This document shows, piece after piece, positions 1 through 9,164 of a DNA stretch of 64,000 nucleotides. A model generated the notes under the pieces. The model saw nothing but the letters and a program-made list of their open reading frames with translations, was not told the DNA's origin and ran no database searches. Position numbers and translations under genes: made by a program. The stretch is from Vibrio japonicus (GTDB taxonomy: Bacteria > Pseudomonadota > Gammaproteobacteria > Enterobacterales > Vibrionaceae), in assembly GCF_024582835.1 (NCBI RefSeq), contig NZ_CP102096.1, positions 1,674,001 through 1,738,000 on the forward strand, read 5' to 3'. Every line of letters starts with the position of its first letter. Position 1 is the first letter of the stretch.

Positions 1-1
1 G

Positions 2-487
2 TTGTTTTCTTCCTATTGGCAAATGAATCAAGTCGCGGACGCGCTATCAACACATTTTGTAAAAAGAGGCTGGTCACTGCAAGTTCAAGGCAAAGAGTCA
101 CGCTCAGAAATTCTAAAAAAACATAAAACGCTGGTTCAATGTCAAAAAACAAGCATTCTATTCGGTACGGGAAGCTTTTCAGAAGGGTTAGACTTACCGG
201 GCGAGCTCCTTGAAAACTTGATAATTACCAAGATTCCATTTGGTGTGCCGACGTCTCCCGTAGAGCGCGCTCACGCCGAGTACATAGAAAGCAAAGGTGG
301 AAATCCATTTATGCAAATCGCGGTTCCAGAAGCGAGTAAAAAGCTCATCCAGTCAGTTGGCCGCTTGCTGCGAAAAGAGCGTGATTCTGGTAAAGTTTTT
401 ATCCTTGATCGCCGAATTGTTTCAAAACGATACGGTAAAGCACTGCTCGATTCACTACCTCCGTTTAAACGAGTCATCGAGTACTAA
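2..487 (+). CDS. dinG: ATP-dependent DNA helicase DinG, C-terminal part
   Basis: This is the last ~161 codons of a DinG/XPD-type superfamily 2 helicase; the start lies before the window. The visible part is the second helicase lobe. FGTGSFSEGLDLPGE (about residues 53-67) fits the conserved ATP-coupling segment, and QSVGRLLRKERDSG is the arginine-finger motif VI. DinG unwinds DNA with 5'-3' polarity and helps clear R-loops and replication conflicts. The iron-sulfur region would be upstream and cannot be seen. The gene is followed 82 bases later by priC on the same strand, so both relate to replication repair. The family call is firm; a close DinG-like paralogue is the only alternative. Confidence 0.88.
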   Translation: MFSSYWQMNQVADALSTHFVKRGWSLQVQGKESRSEILKKHKTLVQCQKTSILFGTGSFSEGLDLPGELLENLIITKIPFGVPTSPVERAHAEYIESKGGNPFMQIAVPEASKKLIQSVGRLLRKERDSGKVFILDRRIVSKRYGKALLDSLPPFKRVIEY

Positions 488-569
488 GCTTAGTTTGTAA
501 GCATCTCATCACATGCCCTAATGCTATTTGAGATGCATCCAGTTTATTTTTCTCGGTGTCGCCTAATCT

Positions 570-1118
570 ATGAGTCGTATTAAAGAGTTGTCTAACACAC
601 TGGAGCAGTTAGCGAATCAAGCCGCTGCTTTGGACAGAAAAAGGGGAGAAAATCATCTCCCCCTATTCGATGAACGTTTATTTCATGGAAGATCGAAATT
701 GCTCGTTCCATGCGTAAAAGAAACACAGAGTACGCTGGAGAGCCTTATTCGAGAAGAAGAAGCAGGCATACTCACCACGCTTAGAGCAGAGTATTTAACT
801 GAGCGATTGTTCTCACAAATCAGTGCTATCCAACGTGAACTGGCCACCACAAATATTCGCAAGAATGAGCCAAAGCATAAGAGTTATTACCAAAAACCGA
901 TCAACGAACTCTATCAACAAATGGCTCAACACCAAGAGTGGGAACGTCGACTGAAAGAGATGGTGAGAGAAAAAGAGCTCGCTTTGGAGTACGCCCCTCC
1001 ATTTCAACAACAAGCGGCACAACAGGCTCTGATTGCGACAGAACAACGTTTAAAACGCTGCCAAGAATCGAAACTGAAAATCGAAAAACAAATCACGTAC
1101 CGAGAGAGAAATCAGTAA
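570..1118 (+). CDS. priC: Primosomal replication protein PriC
   Basis: A 182-residue, strongly charged and largely helical protein with a glutamine-rich second half, as in the PriC family. PriC helps reload the replicative helicase DnaB at stalled forks. No signal peptide or membrane segment is visible, so it should be cytoplasmic. The strongest support is context: the next gene, starting directly after its stop codon, is a 53-residue YbaM (DUF2496) protein, the same neighbour as in Escherichia coli. PriC sequences diverge quickly, so the name rests on length, composition and that neighbour rather than on a catalytic motif. Confidence 0.75.
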   Translation: MSRIKELSNTLEQLANQAAALDRKRGENHLPLFDERLFHGRSKLLVPCVKETQSTLESLIREEEAGILTTLRAEYLTERLFSQISAIQRELATTNIRKNEPKHKSYYQKPINELYQQMAQHQEWERRLKEMVREKELALEYAPPFQQQAAQQALIATEQRLKRCQESKLKIEKQITYRERNQ

Positions 1119-1280
1119 ATGTCATCCGCTCAATCAGAACTTGAACACGCACCCGATGAAATCAAACTCGCGGTCGATCTTATCTATCTGTTAGAGAGTA
1201 ACGACGTCGACCCTCACATAGCGCTTAAAGCAATCAATATTGTTAAGTCAGATTTAGAACGAAAACTGGAGACAAGCTAG
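1119..1280 (+). CDS. ybaM: YbaM-like small protein (DUF2496)
   Basis: A 53-codon gene whose ATG directly follows the priC stop codon, so the two are probably translationally coupled. The product begins MSSAQSELEHAPDEIKLAVD and ends KSDLERKLETS. It is acidic, with two predicted helices. Length and the IKLAVDLIYLLE segment fit the DUF2496/YbaM family, whose role is unknown. The next gene (roxA) begins 2 bases after its stop, so priC, ybaM and roxA look like one transcript. Confidence 0.78.
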   Translation: MSSAQSELEHAPDEIKLAVDLIYLLESNDVDPHIALKAINIVKSDLERKLETS

Positions 1281-1282
1281 TC

Positions 1283-2416
1283 ATGTATCAGCTCAATTTC
1301 GACATGGACCAGTTTTTGACGGAATTTTGGCATAAAAAGCCAACCATCATTAAGCAAGGCTTTAACAATTTTGATGATCCGATCAGCCCAGATGAACTGG
1401 CTGGTTTAGCGTTAGAGGACGATATTGACTCTCGATTTATCTCCAATAAAGACGGCAAATGGAAAGCGAAACACGGGCCGCTTCCTGAAACATTGTTTGA
1501 AAATTTGCCGGAGAGCCACTGGCAACTTGTTGTTCAAGCCTGTAACCACTGGCACCTAGGCGCTGCGGAGCTTGTTGAACCATTTAAACAACTGCCTCAA
1601 TGGCTGTTCGATGATTTGATGGTCTGCTTCTCTGCGCCAGAGGGAGGCGTTGGCCCTCACATCGATCAATATGATGTATTCATTGTTCAAGGCAGTGGTA
1701 AGCGTCGATGGCGTGTTGGCGATATCGATAAAGGCCAATATAAAGAGTCTATCCAAGGCGGTGCTTTACGACAGATTGAAGGGTTTGATGCGATCATCGA
1801 TGAGGTTTTGTTACCCGGAGATATCCTCTATATTCCTCCTGGTTTTCCACACGAAGGTCATACCATAGAGCCTAGCATGAGCTATTCTCTAGGTTTTCGC
1901 TCACCTAAAGAACAAGAGCTGTTAAGTAACTTTGCAGATTATGTGCTTGCGAATGATAAAGGGGATGTCCACCTGCACAATCCGAGCATGCAAACACAAA
2001 AGAATACTGGGGAAATCCTTTCTACCGATGTAGACCTTCTTACTCAGATGCTGAAAAACGCCCTTAACTCTGAAAAGGATATCTCTGAATTTCTCGGGAA
2101 TATGCTCAGTCAATCTCGTCATCAACTTGATGTTGTTGAGCCAGAGGAAAATATTTCAGCAGACGAGTTGCAAGTCCACCTTATGCAGTCAGGTTGCATC
2201 AGAAAAGTGTCTGGCTTGCGAGCATTATTCCACCAGCAGGATGCCACAAGTTTATACGTTAACGGTGAACGTTTTTGCACCTTCTCACCCGACCTAACTC
2301 ATTTATTGTGTAATCAGGATGAACTGAACTCAGATGACTTAAATAGCCAGCTGAATGATGCGCAATTAGAGTTACTTTGCACTCTGGTGAACAAAGGCTA
2401 CTGGTACTTAGACTGA
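1283..2416 (+). CDS. roxA: Ribosomal protein uL16 arginine 3-hydroxylase (RoxA/YcfD)
   Basis: A 377-residue JmjC/cupin oxygenase. RoxA uses Fe(II), 2-oxoglutarate and oxygen to hydroxylate an arginine of ribosomal protein uL16. The iron-binding HxD is seen at His126-Asp128 in GPHIDQYDVF, and a third ligand candidate is His189 in PPGFPHEGHT. The C-terminal ~150 residues match the dimerisation and winged-helix part of YcfD-type enzymes. The length is normal for the family. The start is 2 bases after ybaM, so expression is probably coupled to the priC-ybaM transcript. A weak hairpin follows the stop. Confidence 0.88.
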   Translation: MYQLNFDMDQFLTEFWHKKPTIIKQGFNNFDDPISPDELAGLALEDDIDSRFISNKDGKWKAKHGPLPETLFENLPESHWQLVVQACNHWHLGAAELVEPFKQLPQWLFDDLMVCFSAPEGGVGPHIDQYDVFIVQGSGKRRWRVGDIDKGQYKESIQGGALRQIEGFDAIIDEVLLPGDILYIPPGFPHEGHTIEPSMSYSLGFRSPKEQELLSNFADYVLANDKGDVHLHNPSMQTQKNTGEILSTDVDLLTQMLKNALNSEKDISEFLGNMLSQSRHQLDVVEPEENISADELQVHLMQSGCIRKVSGLRALFHQQDATSLYVNGERFCTFSPDLTHLLCNQDELNSDDLNSQLNDAQLELLCTLVNKGYWYLD

Positions 2417-2429
2417 TAAGCATAAACAC

Positions 2430-2450
2430 AGAGGCGGGACTGTCGCCTCT
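2430..2450 (+). terminator. Weak hairpin terminator after roxA
   Basis: AGAGGCG pairs with CGCCTCT across a 7-base loop, 13 bases after the roxA stop. Only a poor T-run (TTGGTTT) follows, so termination may be partial. Confidence 0.45.
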
Positions 2451-2572
2451 TGGTTTACTATAGCCTGTTATTCAACGCTGATTTTAATCATGTTGGCTTT
2501 AGTGTATCGAATAAGAAGATGATAAGATCACACGCTACGCTAATTAGAATGAATAACAATTAAGGATTTGGG

Positions 2573-3379
2573 ATGAAAGTCATTTCGTTCAATATCAATG
2601 GCCTGCGCGCTCGCTTACACCAATTGCAAGCCGTTATTGATAAACATCAGCCAGATGTTATCGGCCTTCAAGAGATCAAAGTCCACGATGAAGCTTTCCC
2701 AATCGAAGATGTAGAGGCGATGGGCTACAAGGTTTATTTCCACGGCCAAAAGGCGCATTACGGCGTTGCTATGCTGTGCAAGAAAGAGCCAATCTCTATC
2801 CAGAAAGGTTTCCCTACCGATAACGAAGAACATCAAAAACGTATGATCATGGCGACGTTTGAAGATGATAACGGCGACAAAGTCACGGTACTGAATGGTT
2901 ACTTCCCACAAGGCGACAACATCAGCCACGAAACCAAGTTCCCATACAAGCGTCAGTTTTATAAAGACTTGATGGGCTACTTGACTGAGTACCACACGAA
3001 CGATGAACAGCTGATCGTGATGGGTGATATCAACATCAGCCCAATTGATTCAGACATCGGTATCGGTGAACCAAACCGCAAGCGTTGGTTGAAGACGGGT
3101 AAATGTTCCTTCCAACCAGAAGAGCGTGAATGGCTAAAAACCTTAATGGATTGGGGCTTCGTGGATACTTTCCGCCAGATCCACCCTAACGTTAACGATC
3201 GTTTCTCGTGGTTTGATTACCGCTCACGCGGCTTTGATGACAACCGTGGTCTGCGTATTGATGTAATTTTAGCAACACCTAAACTTGCAGAAAAATGTGT
3301 TGAGTCTGACATCGACTACGAATTACGCGGTATTGAAAAGCCGTCTGACCACGCGCCTATCTGGTCAACGTTTCAGTAA
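2573..3379 (+). CDS. xthA: Exodeoxyribonuclease III
   Basis: A 268-residue exonuclease III / AP endonuclease of the EEP fold. It cuts DNA 5' of abasic sites and removes 3' blocking groups in base excision repair. Family residues are all present: [10 protein letters not shown] near the N-terminus, GLQEIKV with the metal-binding Glu, NGYFPQG with the active Tyr, [14 protein letters not shown] with the catalytic Asp/Asn, and SDHAPIW with the catalytic His at the C-terminus. It appears to stand alone, with a 156-base upstream gap that may carry its promoter and a strong shared terminator downstream. Confidence 0.96.
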   Translation: MKVISFNINGLRARLHQLQAVIDKHQPDVIGLQEIKVHDEAFPIEDVEAMGYKVYFHGQKAHYGVAMLCKKEPISIQKGFPTDNEEHQKRMIMATFEDDNGDKVTVLNGYFPQGDNISHETKFPYKRQFYKDLMGYLTEYHTNDEQLIVMGDINISPIDSDIGIGEPNRKRWLKTGKCSFQPEEREWLKTLMDWGFVDTFRQIHPNVNDRFSWFDYRSRGFDDNRGLRIDVILATPKLAEKCVESDIDYELRGIEKPSDHAPIWSTFQ

Positions 3380-3409
3380 GTTGCGCTAGCCAGCTAGATT
3401 CTAGATACA

Positions 3410-3437
3410 AAAAATCCGGTGTATGCACCGGATTTTT
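3410..3437. terminator. Bidirectional terminator between xthA and fabV
   Basis: AAAAATCCGGT and ACCGGATTTTT form an 11-base-pair stem around a short loop. A-rich and T-rich flanks let it work in both directions, fitting two convergent genes. Confidence 0.9.
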
Positions 3438-3457
3438 ATAATTAGAGTCAAAGCAAA

Positions 3458-4660
3458 TTAGATCGCGATGAAATCAGCTTCTACTGCTGGGTTCACGTCT
3501 GCTTCGTAATCCACACCGTCAACGCCAAAGCCGAATAGCTTCAAGAACTCTTCTTTGTACTCAACGTAGTCAGTCAGTTCTTTTAGGTTTTCACTAGTGA
3601 TCTGCGGCCATAGGTCACGGCAGTGTTGCTGGATGTCTTCACGTAGTTCCCAGTCATCCAGACGTAGACGGTTTTTCTCGTCCACTTCTGCTGCGCTGCC
3701 GTCTTCTTTGTATAGACGCTCGCTGAACATGCGGTAAATCTGTTCCATACAACCTTCGTGTACGCCTTCTTCACGCATCTTCTTGAATACCATTGCAATG
3801 TACAGTGGCATTACAGGGATTGCAGAACTTGCCTGAGTAACAACAGACTTAAGAACCGCTACGTTTGCACTACCGCCAGTCGCTGCCAACTTATCGTTAA
3901 GCGCTGTCGATGCACGATCTAGGTCCATTTTCGCTTTGCCTAGTGCGCCATCCCAGTAGATTGGCCAAGTTAGCTCAGTACCAATGTAGCTGTACGCAAC
4001 CGTCTTACAACCTTCTGCAAGAACACCGGCTTCAGAAAGTGCGTTGATCCAAAGTTCCCAGTCTTCACCGCCCATTACGGTAACTGTGTCTTTGATCTCT
4101 TCTTCTGTTGCTGGCTCAACACTTGCTTCGATGATCACATCTTTATTGGTATCAACCGCTGTCGAAGTGTAAGTTTCACCGATAGGTTTTAGAGATGAAC
4201 GAATCAATTCACCTGTTTCTGGCATTTTACGTACTGGAGAAGCCAGTGAGTAAACCACCATATCAACCTGACCTAAGTCTTCTTTGATCAGATCGATTGT
4301 TTTCTGTTTCGCTTCGTTTGAGAAAGCGTCGCCATTTAGGCTTTTCGCGTATAGACCTTCTTCACGCGCTAGCTTTTCGAATGCTGCTGCGTTGTAGAAA
4401 CCTGCAGTACCTGGTTTCTTTTCAGTGCCTTCTTTTTCGAAGAACACACCGATAGTTGAAGCGCCGCCACCAAATGCCGCAGCGATACGAGAAGATAGAC
4501 CGTAGCCACTTGAAGCACCGACAACAAGAACGCGTTTAGGCGCGTTTTTGATTGGGCCTTGTGCTTTTGTGTAAGCAATTTGTTCTTTTACGTTAGCTTC
4601 ACAACCCACTGGATGCGTTGTGGTACAGATAAATCCACGAATTCTAGGTTTGATGATCAT
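3458..4660 (-). CDS. fabV: Enoyl-ACP reductase FabV
   Basis: A 400-residue NADH-dependent trans-2-enoyl-ACP/CoA reductase, which performs the last step of each fatty acid elongation cycle. FabV was first described in Vibrio cholerae and is triclosan-resistant. The N-terminal [20 protein letters not shown] and the nucleotide-binding [20 protein letters not shown] are typical. The family active site Tyr-(8 residues)-Lys is present as [11 protein letters not shown] place the start at ATG 4660, because the residue two codons upstream would be TTG and an AAGGA ribosome site lies about 9 bases before this ATG. It converges with xthA. Confidence 0.95.
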   Translation of the reverse strand: MIIKPRIRGFICTTTHPVGCEANVKEQIAYTKAQGPIKNAPKRVLVVGASSGYGLSSRIAAAFGGGASTIGVFFEKEGTEKKPGTAGFYNAAAFEKLAREEGLYAKSLNGDAFSNEAKQKTIDLIKEDLGQVDMVVYSLASPVRKMPETGELIRSSLKPIGETYTSTAVDTNKDVIIEASVEPATEEEIKDTVTVMGGEDWELWINALSEAGVLAEGCKTVAYSYIGTELTWPIYWDGALGKAKMDLDRASTALNDKLAATGGSANVAVLKSVVTQASSAIPVMPLYIAMVFKKMREEGVHEGCMEQIYRMFSERLYKEDGSAAEVDEKNRLRLDDWELREDIQQHCRDLWPQITSENLKELTDYVEYKEEFLKLFGFGVDGVDYEADVNPAVEADFIAI

Positions 4661-4789
4661 ATTCAACTTCCTTTAAAAAACCCCGCTAGGATAAAAGGTT
4701 CACCGCCAGTTCGCATCTAATTTCTGTAAAAATGTCGCTAAAATGCAAGTGGTTGGATGACTTTCGTTATATTTTGCAGACAAAACAAA

Positions 4790-4816
4790 GAAAGGCATCT
4801 TAATTGATGCCTTTCT
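4790..4816 (-). terminator. Terminator of the psrA-fadE unit
   Basis: On the minus strand AGAAAGGCATC and GATGCCTTTCT pair over a 6-base loop and run into a T-rich stretch. It lies about 50 bases beyond the fadE stop codon. Confidence 0.85.
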
Positions 4817-4866
4817 GCTCTTTAGGATAGCAAAGCCTAGTGCTTGTTGACTCAGTAATTACGCGA

Positions 4867-7152
4867 CTAAGCAACGCTATCAAGCTTGCGCTTTACTTCT
4901 TGGTCGTGCGTCCTTATTTCACTCAAGTCATGACTAAAGTGGTCAACTTGAATCGCTTTGTAACGCAATTCATCTGCCGCAAGAACTTTATCTACTTCTT
5001 CTTGAGTCAACACACCCGCCTCTAGCGCCTGCTCAAGTCTATCTTTCAGCAGACCTTTACGAGCCACTTTACCCTCTTTCGCCGCCGTCATTAACTTACG
5101 TTCAAGGCTCTTAACACCGTACATCGCTAGGAAAGCATTCTCGATTAAACCAACGCTGTCGTTTTCATCTTTACCGATGTAGCAAAGGTGCGTTAAACGG
5201 TCACGATGCGCTCCAGGCGTCATTAGGCTTTCCGCAATCTGAACGGTCAGATTATCACTCGGTTTTTGGTAATGGTTTCCTAGTGGGAAAATCAATACCT
5301 TCAGCAGACGTCCAACCGATTTTTGTGGATAGTTAGTGAACGCTTCTTGTAGCGATTTTGCCGCATTGTAGAAACAGTGTTGTACCGCATAATGAACGTA
5401 ATCGAGATCTTGTTGCTGACGACCTTCGTCTTCGTACTTTTTCAGTGCCGCCGACGCCATGTATAGATACGCTAGTACATCACCCAGCCTTGCCGAGATC
5501 ATCTCTTTACGTTTTAGATCTCCACCCAGTGTTGCCATTGCGATGTCTGCACTCACAGCCAATGCGCAGCTTAATCGAGTCAACTCTTTGTAGTAACGCT
5601 GTGTTGGACCGCTCATCTCTGCCTTGATAAAGCGTGAACCCGTCAACGCTGCGCCAAATGCACCAAAGGTATTCTTAGTTGCATGACCGATATGTTTGAA
5701 CAACAGCTTATCAAACTCTTTTGCCCCTTCTTTTTCATCCGGGTTTGCCGCTGCTTCCATCTCTTTAAGAACATAAGGGTGACAACGTGTCGCACCTTGA
5801 CCGAAGATCATCAGGTTACGAGTCAGGATGTTCGCACCTTCTACCGTGATCGCAACAGGGATACCTAGATACGGCGATGCTAAATAGTTCATTGGACCGT
5901 CTTGGATTGCGCGACCAGAATGGATATCCATCGAGTCGTTCAAAATGGTACGAGCCATTTCGGTCATGTGGTATTTAGCAATTGCGGTTACGATACCCGG
6001 CTTCTCTTTCAGATCCAGTGACGTGGTCGTCAGTGTACGAGTAGCTTCAAGCAGATAGGTTAAACCACCGATGCGACCCAGCGCCTCTGCCACACCTTCA
6101 AATTTACCTATCGACATACCAAACTGCTTACGCACGTATGAGTATGCACCAGTCGTACGAGAAGTAAGGTGGCCAATTGCTGCGCCTAATGCTGGCAACG
6201 AAATACCACGACCTGCTGACAAACACTCCACCAGCATACGCCAACCTTTACCTGCGTACTCCTGACCACCGATTAGCCAATCCATAGGGATGAATACGTC
6301 GTTACCACGGGTTGGACCGTTCATGAATGCTAGACCAATTGGGTCATGTCGCTCACCAATCTCAACCCCTTTATGGTCTGCTGGGATTAGCGCACAGGTG
6401 ATCCCAATGTCTTTCTTATCACCCATTAGACCATCTGGATCGTACATTTTGAATGCCAAGCCTAATACAGTAGCAACTGGAGCCAGAGTAATATAACGCT
6501 TGTTCCAGCTTACTCTAACACCAAGTACTTCCTTGCCTTCGTGCTCGCCGTAACAAACAATCCCTTCATCTGGAATACCACCTGCATCTGAACCCGCTTC
6601 TGGACCTGTCAATGCAAAACAAGGGATATCGGTACCATCAGCCAAACGTGGTAGCCAGTAATCTTTCTGCTCTTGAGTACCGTAATGAGACAGCAATTCA
6701 CCCGGACCTAATGAGTTCGGAACCATGACCGATACTGCGGCACTGATGCTTCGCGTAGCAATGCTTGAAACGATGGTTGAGTTTGCATGCGATGAAAACT
6801 CGCGACCGCCATATTCTTTGGAAATGATCAGAGAGAAAAAACGCTCTTTACGTAGGTACGCCCAAACCTCTTTCGGCAAGTCACGATCTTCTTTAACGAT
6901 CTTATGATCGTCCAACATACCCAACAGCGTCTGCAACTCGTTATCCATAAACGCTTGCTCTTCTGCACTGAGTGTTGGTTTAGGATAATGGTGTAGTTTG
7001 GTGAAATCAGGGCGACCCGAGAATAACTCTCCATCCCACCACACACTGCCCGCTTCCATTGCTTCTTTCTCTGTGTTTGATAATGGTGGTAACACCTTCT
7101 TAAACAATTTAAAAGCTGGGTCACTTACCCATTTTCTTCTTAGAGAACTCAT
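4867..7152 (-). CDS. fadE: Acyl-CoA dehydrogenase FadE
   Basis: A 761-residue acyl-CoA dehydrogenase, much longer than the ~400-residue mitochondrial type, as expected for bacterial FadE. It catalyses the first step of fatty acid beta-oxidation using FAD. FALTGPEAGSDAGG (FAD and substrate binding) and the segment near ITVEGANILTRNLMIFGQG mark the family; the last ~250 residues are the FadE-specific extension. The start is ATG 7152 (MSSLRRKW), which has a good AAAGGA ribosome site; a reading 11 codons longer has no such support. It lies 45 bases after psrA on the same strand and ends at a clear terminator, so the two are probably one operon. Confidence 0.94.
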   Translation of the reverse strand: MSSLRRKWVSDPAFKLFKKVLPPLSNTEKEAMEAGSVWWDGELFSGRPDFTKLHHYPKPTLSAEEQAFMDNELQTLLGMLDDHKIVKEDRDLPKEVWAYLRKERFFSLIISKEYGGREFSSHANSTIVSSIATRSISAAVSVMVPNSLGPGELLSHYGTQEQKDYWLPRLADGTDIPCFALTGPEAGSDAGGIPDEGIVCYGEHEGKEVLGVRVSWNKRYITLAPVATVLGLAFKMYDPDGLMGDKKDIGITCALIPADHKGVEIGERHDPIGLAFMNGPTRGNDVFIPMDWLIGGQEYAGKGWRMLVECLSAGRGISLPALGAAIGHLTSRTTGAYSYVRKQFGMSIGKFEGVAEALGRIGGLTYLLEATRTLTTTSLDLKEKPGIVTAIAKYHMTEMARTILNDSMDIHSGRAIQDGPMNYLASPYLGIPVAITVEGANILTRNLMIFGQGATRCHPYVLKEMEAAANPDEKEGAKEFDKLLFKHIGHATKNTFGAFGAALTGSRFIKAEMSGPTQRYYKELTRLSCALAVSADIAMATLGGDLKRKEMISARLGDVLAYLYMASAALKKYEDEGRQQQDLDYVHYAVQHCFYNAAKSLQEAFTNYPQKSVGRLLKVLIFPLGNHYQKPSDNLTVQIAESLMTPGAHRDRLTHLCYIGKDENDSVGLIENAFLAMYGVKSLERKLMTAAKEGKVARKGLLKDRLEQALEAGVLTQEEVDKVLAADELRYKAIQVDHFSHDLSEIRTHDQEVKRKLDSVA

Positions 7153-7197
7153 AGTCAGATCCTTTTGTTCACAGTTGTGGTCCATTTATTTTTGTTT

Positions 7198-7830
7198 TCA
7201 AGCTCTATCAGCCGCAACTCCGGCAGCTAAATATGGTATTAGTTGATCAACAATAGACTTTACGTCGACTTTCTTGTCGTAGGAGTTTTCGGCAATTTCC
7301 ATCAACGCCTGACTTGAAGCCATGGTGAAAACGCAAGTTCCTAGCGTAAAGTGCAAACGCCAAAATAGCTCTTCTTCTGAAAGGTTAGGATTGGCTTTCA
7401 TAACGGATTGCGTGAAAAGCGATAAAGTTTCTTGATAGCGCGTCGTGATAAACCAACGAAGGTGACCTTGCACATCGGTATAACCTCTACCAACCAGCAA
7501 CATAAAACGGCTCGTGCCATTTGGTCTTAAATCGTTTAACGAGCCTAATGGAGAGCGTAATGATTCAAACACCGCTTCCATTGAGTAGTTGTCACTCAGA
7601 TTTAAATTCGTCAACGAATCTTGCATCGCTGGCATGAACGCTTCTAAGTATCGGTTCAGTACCGCTCGCACCAGTGTCTTCTTGTCTCCAAAGTGGTAAT
7701 TGACGGAGGCAAGGTTTACCCCAGCTTTACTGGTAATCGTCCGCAAAGACGTGTCATTAAAGCCATGTTCAGCAAAGAGTGCCTCGGCAACATCTAGGAT
7801 TTTTTCTTTTGTACTGTTTTTGCTTGCCAT
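7198..7830 (-). CDS. psrA: TetR-family regulator, PsrA type
   Basis: A 210-residue TetR repressor. The N-terminal helix-turn-helix covers about residues 10-55 (EKILDVAEALFAEHGF, then SLRTITSKAGVNLASVNYHF), and the rest is the ligand-binding domain. PsrA proteins in Pseudomonas and Shewanella sense long-chain fatty acids and control beta-oxidation genes. Gene order with fadE directly downstream supports the same role here. I use ATG 7830 (MASKNSTKEK) because this fits family length; the reading frame runs 16 codons further upstream, through the putative operator. A CAAAC-N4-GTTT site just upstream suggests self-repression. Confidence 0.82.
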   Translation of the reverse strand: MASKNSTKEKILDVAEALFAEHGFNDTSLRTITSKAGVNLASVNYHFGDKKTLVRAVLNRYLEAFMPAMQDSLTNLNLSDNYSMEAVFESLRSPLGSLNDLRPNGTSRFMLLVGRGYTDVQGHLRWFITTRYQETLSLFTQSVMKANPNLSEEELFWRLHFTLGTCVFTMASSQALMEIAENSYDKKVDVKSIVDQLIPYLAAGVAADRA

Positions 7831-7845
7831 TTGAATCACTCGTAT

Positions 7846-7859
7846 TAAACACATGTTTG
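7846..7859. promoter_or_regulatory. Candidate PsrA operator
   Basis: The sequence TAAACACATGTTTG contains AAAC-N4-GTTT, close to the G/CAAAC-N(2-4)-GTTTG/C motif reported for Pseudomonas PsrA. It lies 16-29 bases before the chosen psrA start, a position suited to autorepression. Confidence 0.55.
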
Positions 7860-7911
7860 AAATATACAACCAACACATTCTAACAACAAGTCATTAACAT
7901 CACATTTTTCA

Positions 7912-7930
7912 AACTTGGTCAGACCAGGTT
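7912..7930. promoter_or_regulatory. Candidate FadR operator
   Basis: AACTTGGTCAGACCAGGTT is a 19-base palindrome with one mismatched pair. Its core GGTC-N-GACC is the FadR operator core known from enterobacteria and vibrios. It sits about 82 bases upstream of psrA, so acyl-CoA-responsive FadR could control the psrA-fadE unit or a rightward transcript. Confidence 0.62.
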
Positions 7931-8125
7931 AAATGCGTGCCCTAAAAGTGAGACATAAAAAAAATAGATTTTTTTTCGCTTGAAATGGAACTGATTGGAA
8001 AAGTGCCAGTCTGAATAAGTGTAGTTAGCAGAGCATTCGTGAGTTTTCAGGCCGTCAAACTTGTTTTCTTAGCTAGCACTACTAATTTACGCTGCTTTAT
8101 CTTATTAACTCCTATGTTTGTATCC
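7931..8125 (+). other. Gene-free stretch ending at an orphan terminator; possible small RNA
   Basis: No convincing coding region is present on either strand, yet a strong rightward terminator follows. This suggests a short rightward transcript starting somewhere after the FadR-like site. I could not find a consensus promoter, so the RNA itself is inferred. Confidence 0.25.
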
Positions 8126-8156
8126 GCCCAGAGCAAATTTGCTCTGGGCTTTTTTT
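8126..8156 (+). terminator. Strong Rho-independent terminator with no upstream gene
   Basis: GCCCAGAGC and GCTCTGGGC form a 9-base-pair stem over AAATTT, followed by a run of 7 T. No rightward gene precedes it within this window region; the nearest gene (psrA) points the other way. Confidence 0.85.
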
Positions 8157-8252
8157 ATCTCTGAAACCGCTTATCTCTAAAAACCGCTCATTGAGCTTAA
8201 TAGGAAATTTTAGATAAAATACGCAGCTTAATTCCCTAAATCTAATGCGGTT

Positions 8253-9164
8253 ATGAAACTTGCCGATACGCCTATCACCCAACACGATTTTGACGGTGTC
8301 CGATTTTACTTAAAACGCGATGACCAGCTGCACAGCCACTTCAGCGGTAACAAAGCACGTAAGTTTATGGCGCTTCTGGAGCAGCCCCTTACTCATATTG
8401 ACACTTTAATTAGCTACGGCAGCATTCAATCTAATGCGATGTATTCATTATCTGCCTTGGCTGCAATAAAAGGTTGGAAATTCGAGTTTTATGTCGATCA
8501 TATTCCTCAATGGCTGTCAGACAATCCTAAGGGGAATTTCCGCGCTACGCTGGATATGGGAGCGGAAATTAAAGCAGTGAATGAGTTTCAACTGCACCCG
8601 AGGGATTATATAGAACAGATCCGACAGCCTAACGACCATTGCTTAGTCGTACCCGAAGGCGGTCGATTCAAACATGCTGAAGTGGGCATTAAACAGCTCG
8701 CAAGAGAAATACTCTCATGGACTCGTTACGAAAATTGCTCTGAATTTGCAGTTGCATTACCTGCAGGGACTGGGACGACGGCACTTTACCTTCATAAATA
8801 TTTAGCCCCTCATGGTATCGAAGTGGTCACTTGCCCATGTGTAGGAGGAGCAGAATACCTAAAACAGCAATTTGCCGATCTTGGTGAAAGCAGTTTTCCT
8901 ACCATATTGGAACTTCCGGCGAAACATCACTTCGGCCACCTTTACAAAGCAGACTACATTATGTGGTTAAAATTACTCAAACAAACACACGTCGAGTTTG
9001 ATTTGCTCTATGATCCTATGATGTGGCAATGCTTAATCCCTTGGCACACGGAAAACTCGCACAAAACGCTCATTTATGTCCATCAAGGTGGGTTACTGGG
9101 GAACGAAAGCATGCTGCCCCGTTATGAACGAAAATTTGGTTTAACACCATTAGAGGAAAGCTAA
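8253..9164 (+). CDS. PLP-dependent enzyme, ACC deaminase / D-cysteine desulfhydrase family
   Basis: A 303-residue fold-type II pyridoxal-phosphate enzyme. The expected PLP lysine lies in HFSGNKARKF (about residues 30-39), and the phosphate-binding glycine loop is ALPAGTGTTALYL. Family members open the ring of 1-aminocyclopropane-1-carboxylate or remove sulfide from D-cysteine. In vibrios the natural substrate is unproven, and D-cysteine or a related D-amino acid is more likely than ACC. It overlaps the next gene by one base, so a coupled small exported protein is co-expressed. Confidence 0.8.
   Translation: MKLADTPITQHDFDGVRFYLKRDDQLHSHFSGNKARKFMALLEQPLTHIDTLISYGSIQSNAMYSLSALAAIKGWKFEFYVDHIPQWLSDNPKGNFRATLDMGAEIKAVNEFQLHPRDYIEQIRQPNDHCLVVPEGGRFKHAEVGIKQLAREILSWTRYENCSEFAVALPAGTGTTALYLHKYLAPHGIEVVTCPCVGGAEYLKQQFADLGESSFPTILELPAKHHFGHLYKADYIMWLKLLKQTHVEFDLLYDPMMWQCLIPWHTENSHKTLIYVHQGGLLGNESMLPRYERKFGLTPLEES

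Noticed and set aside
2615..2995. Leftward 126-codon open frame inside xthA
   Set aside because: Fully antisense to a firmly identified gene, with no supporting motif.
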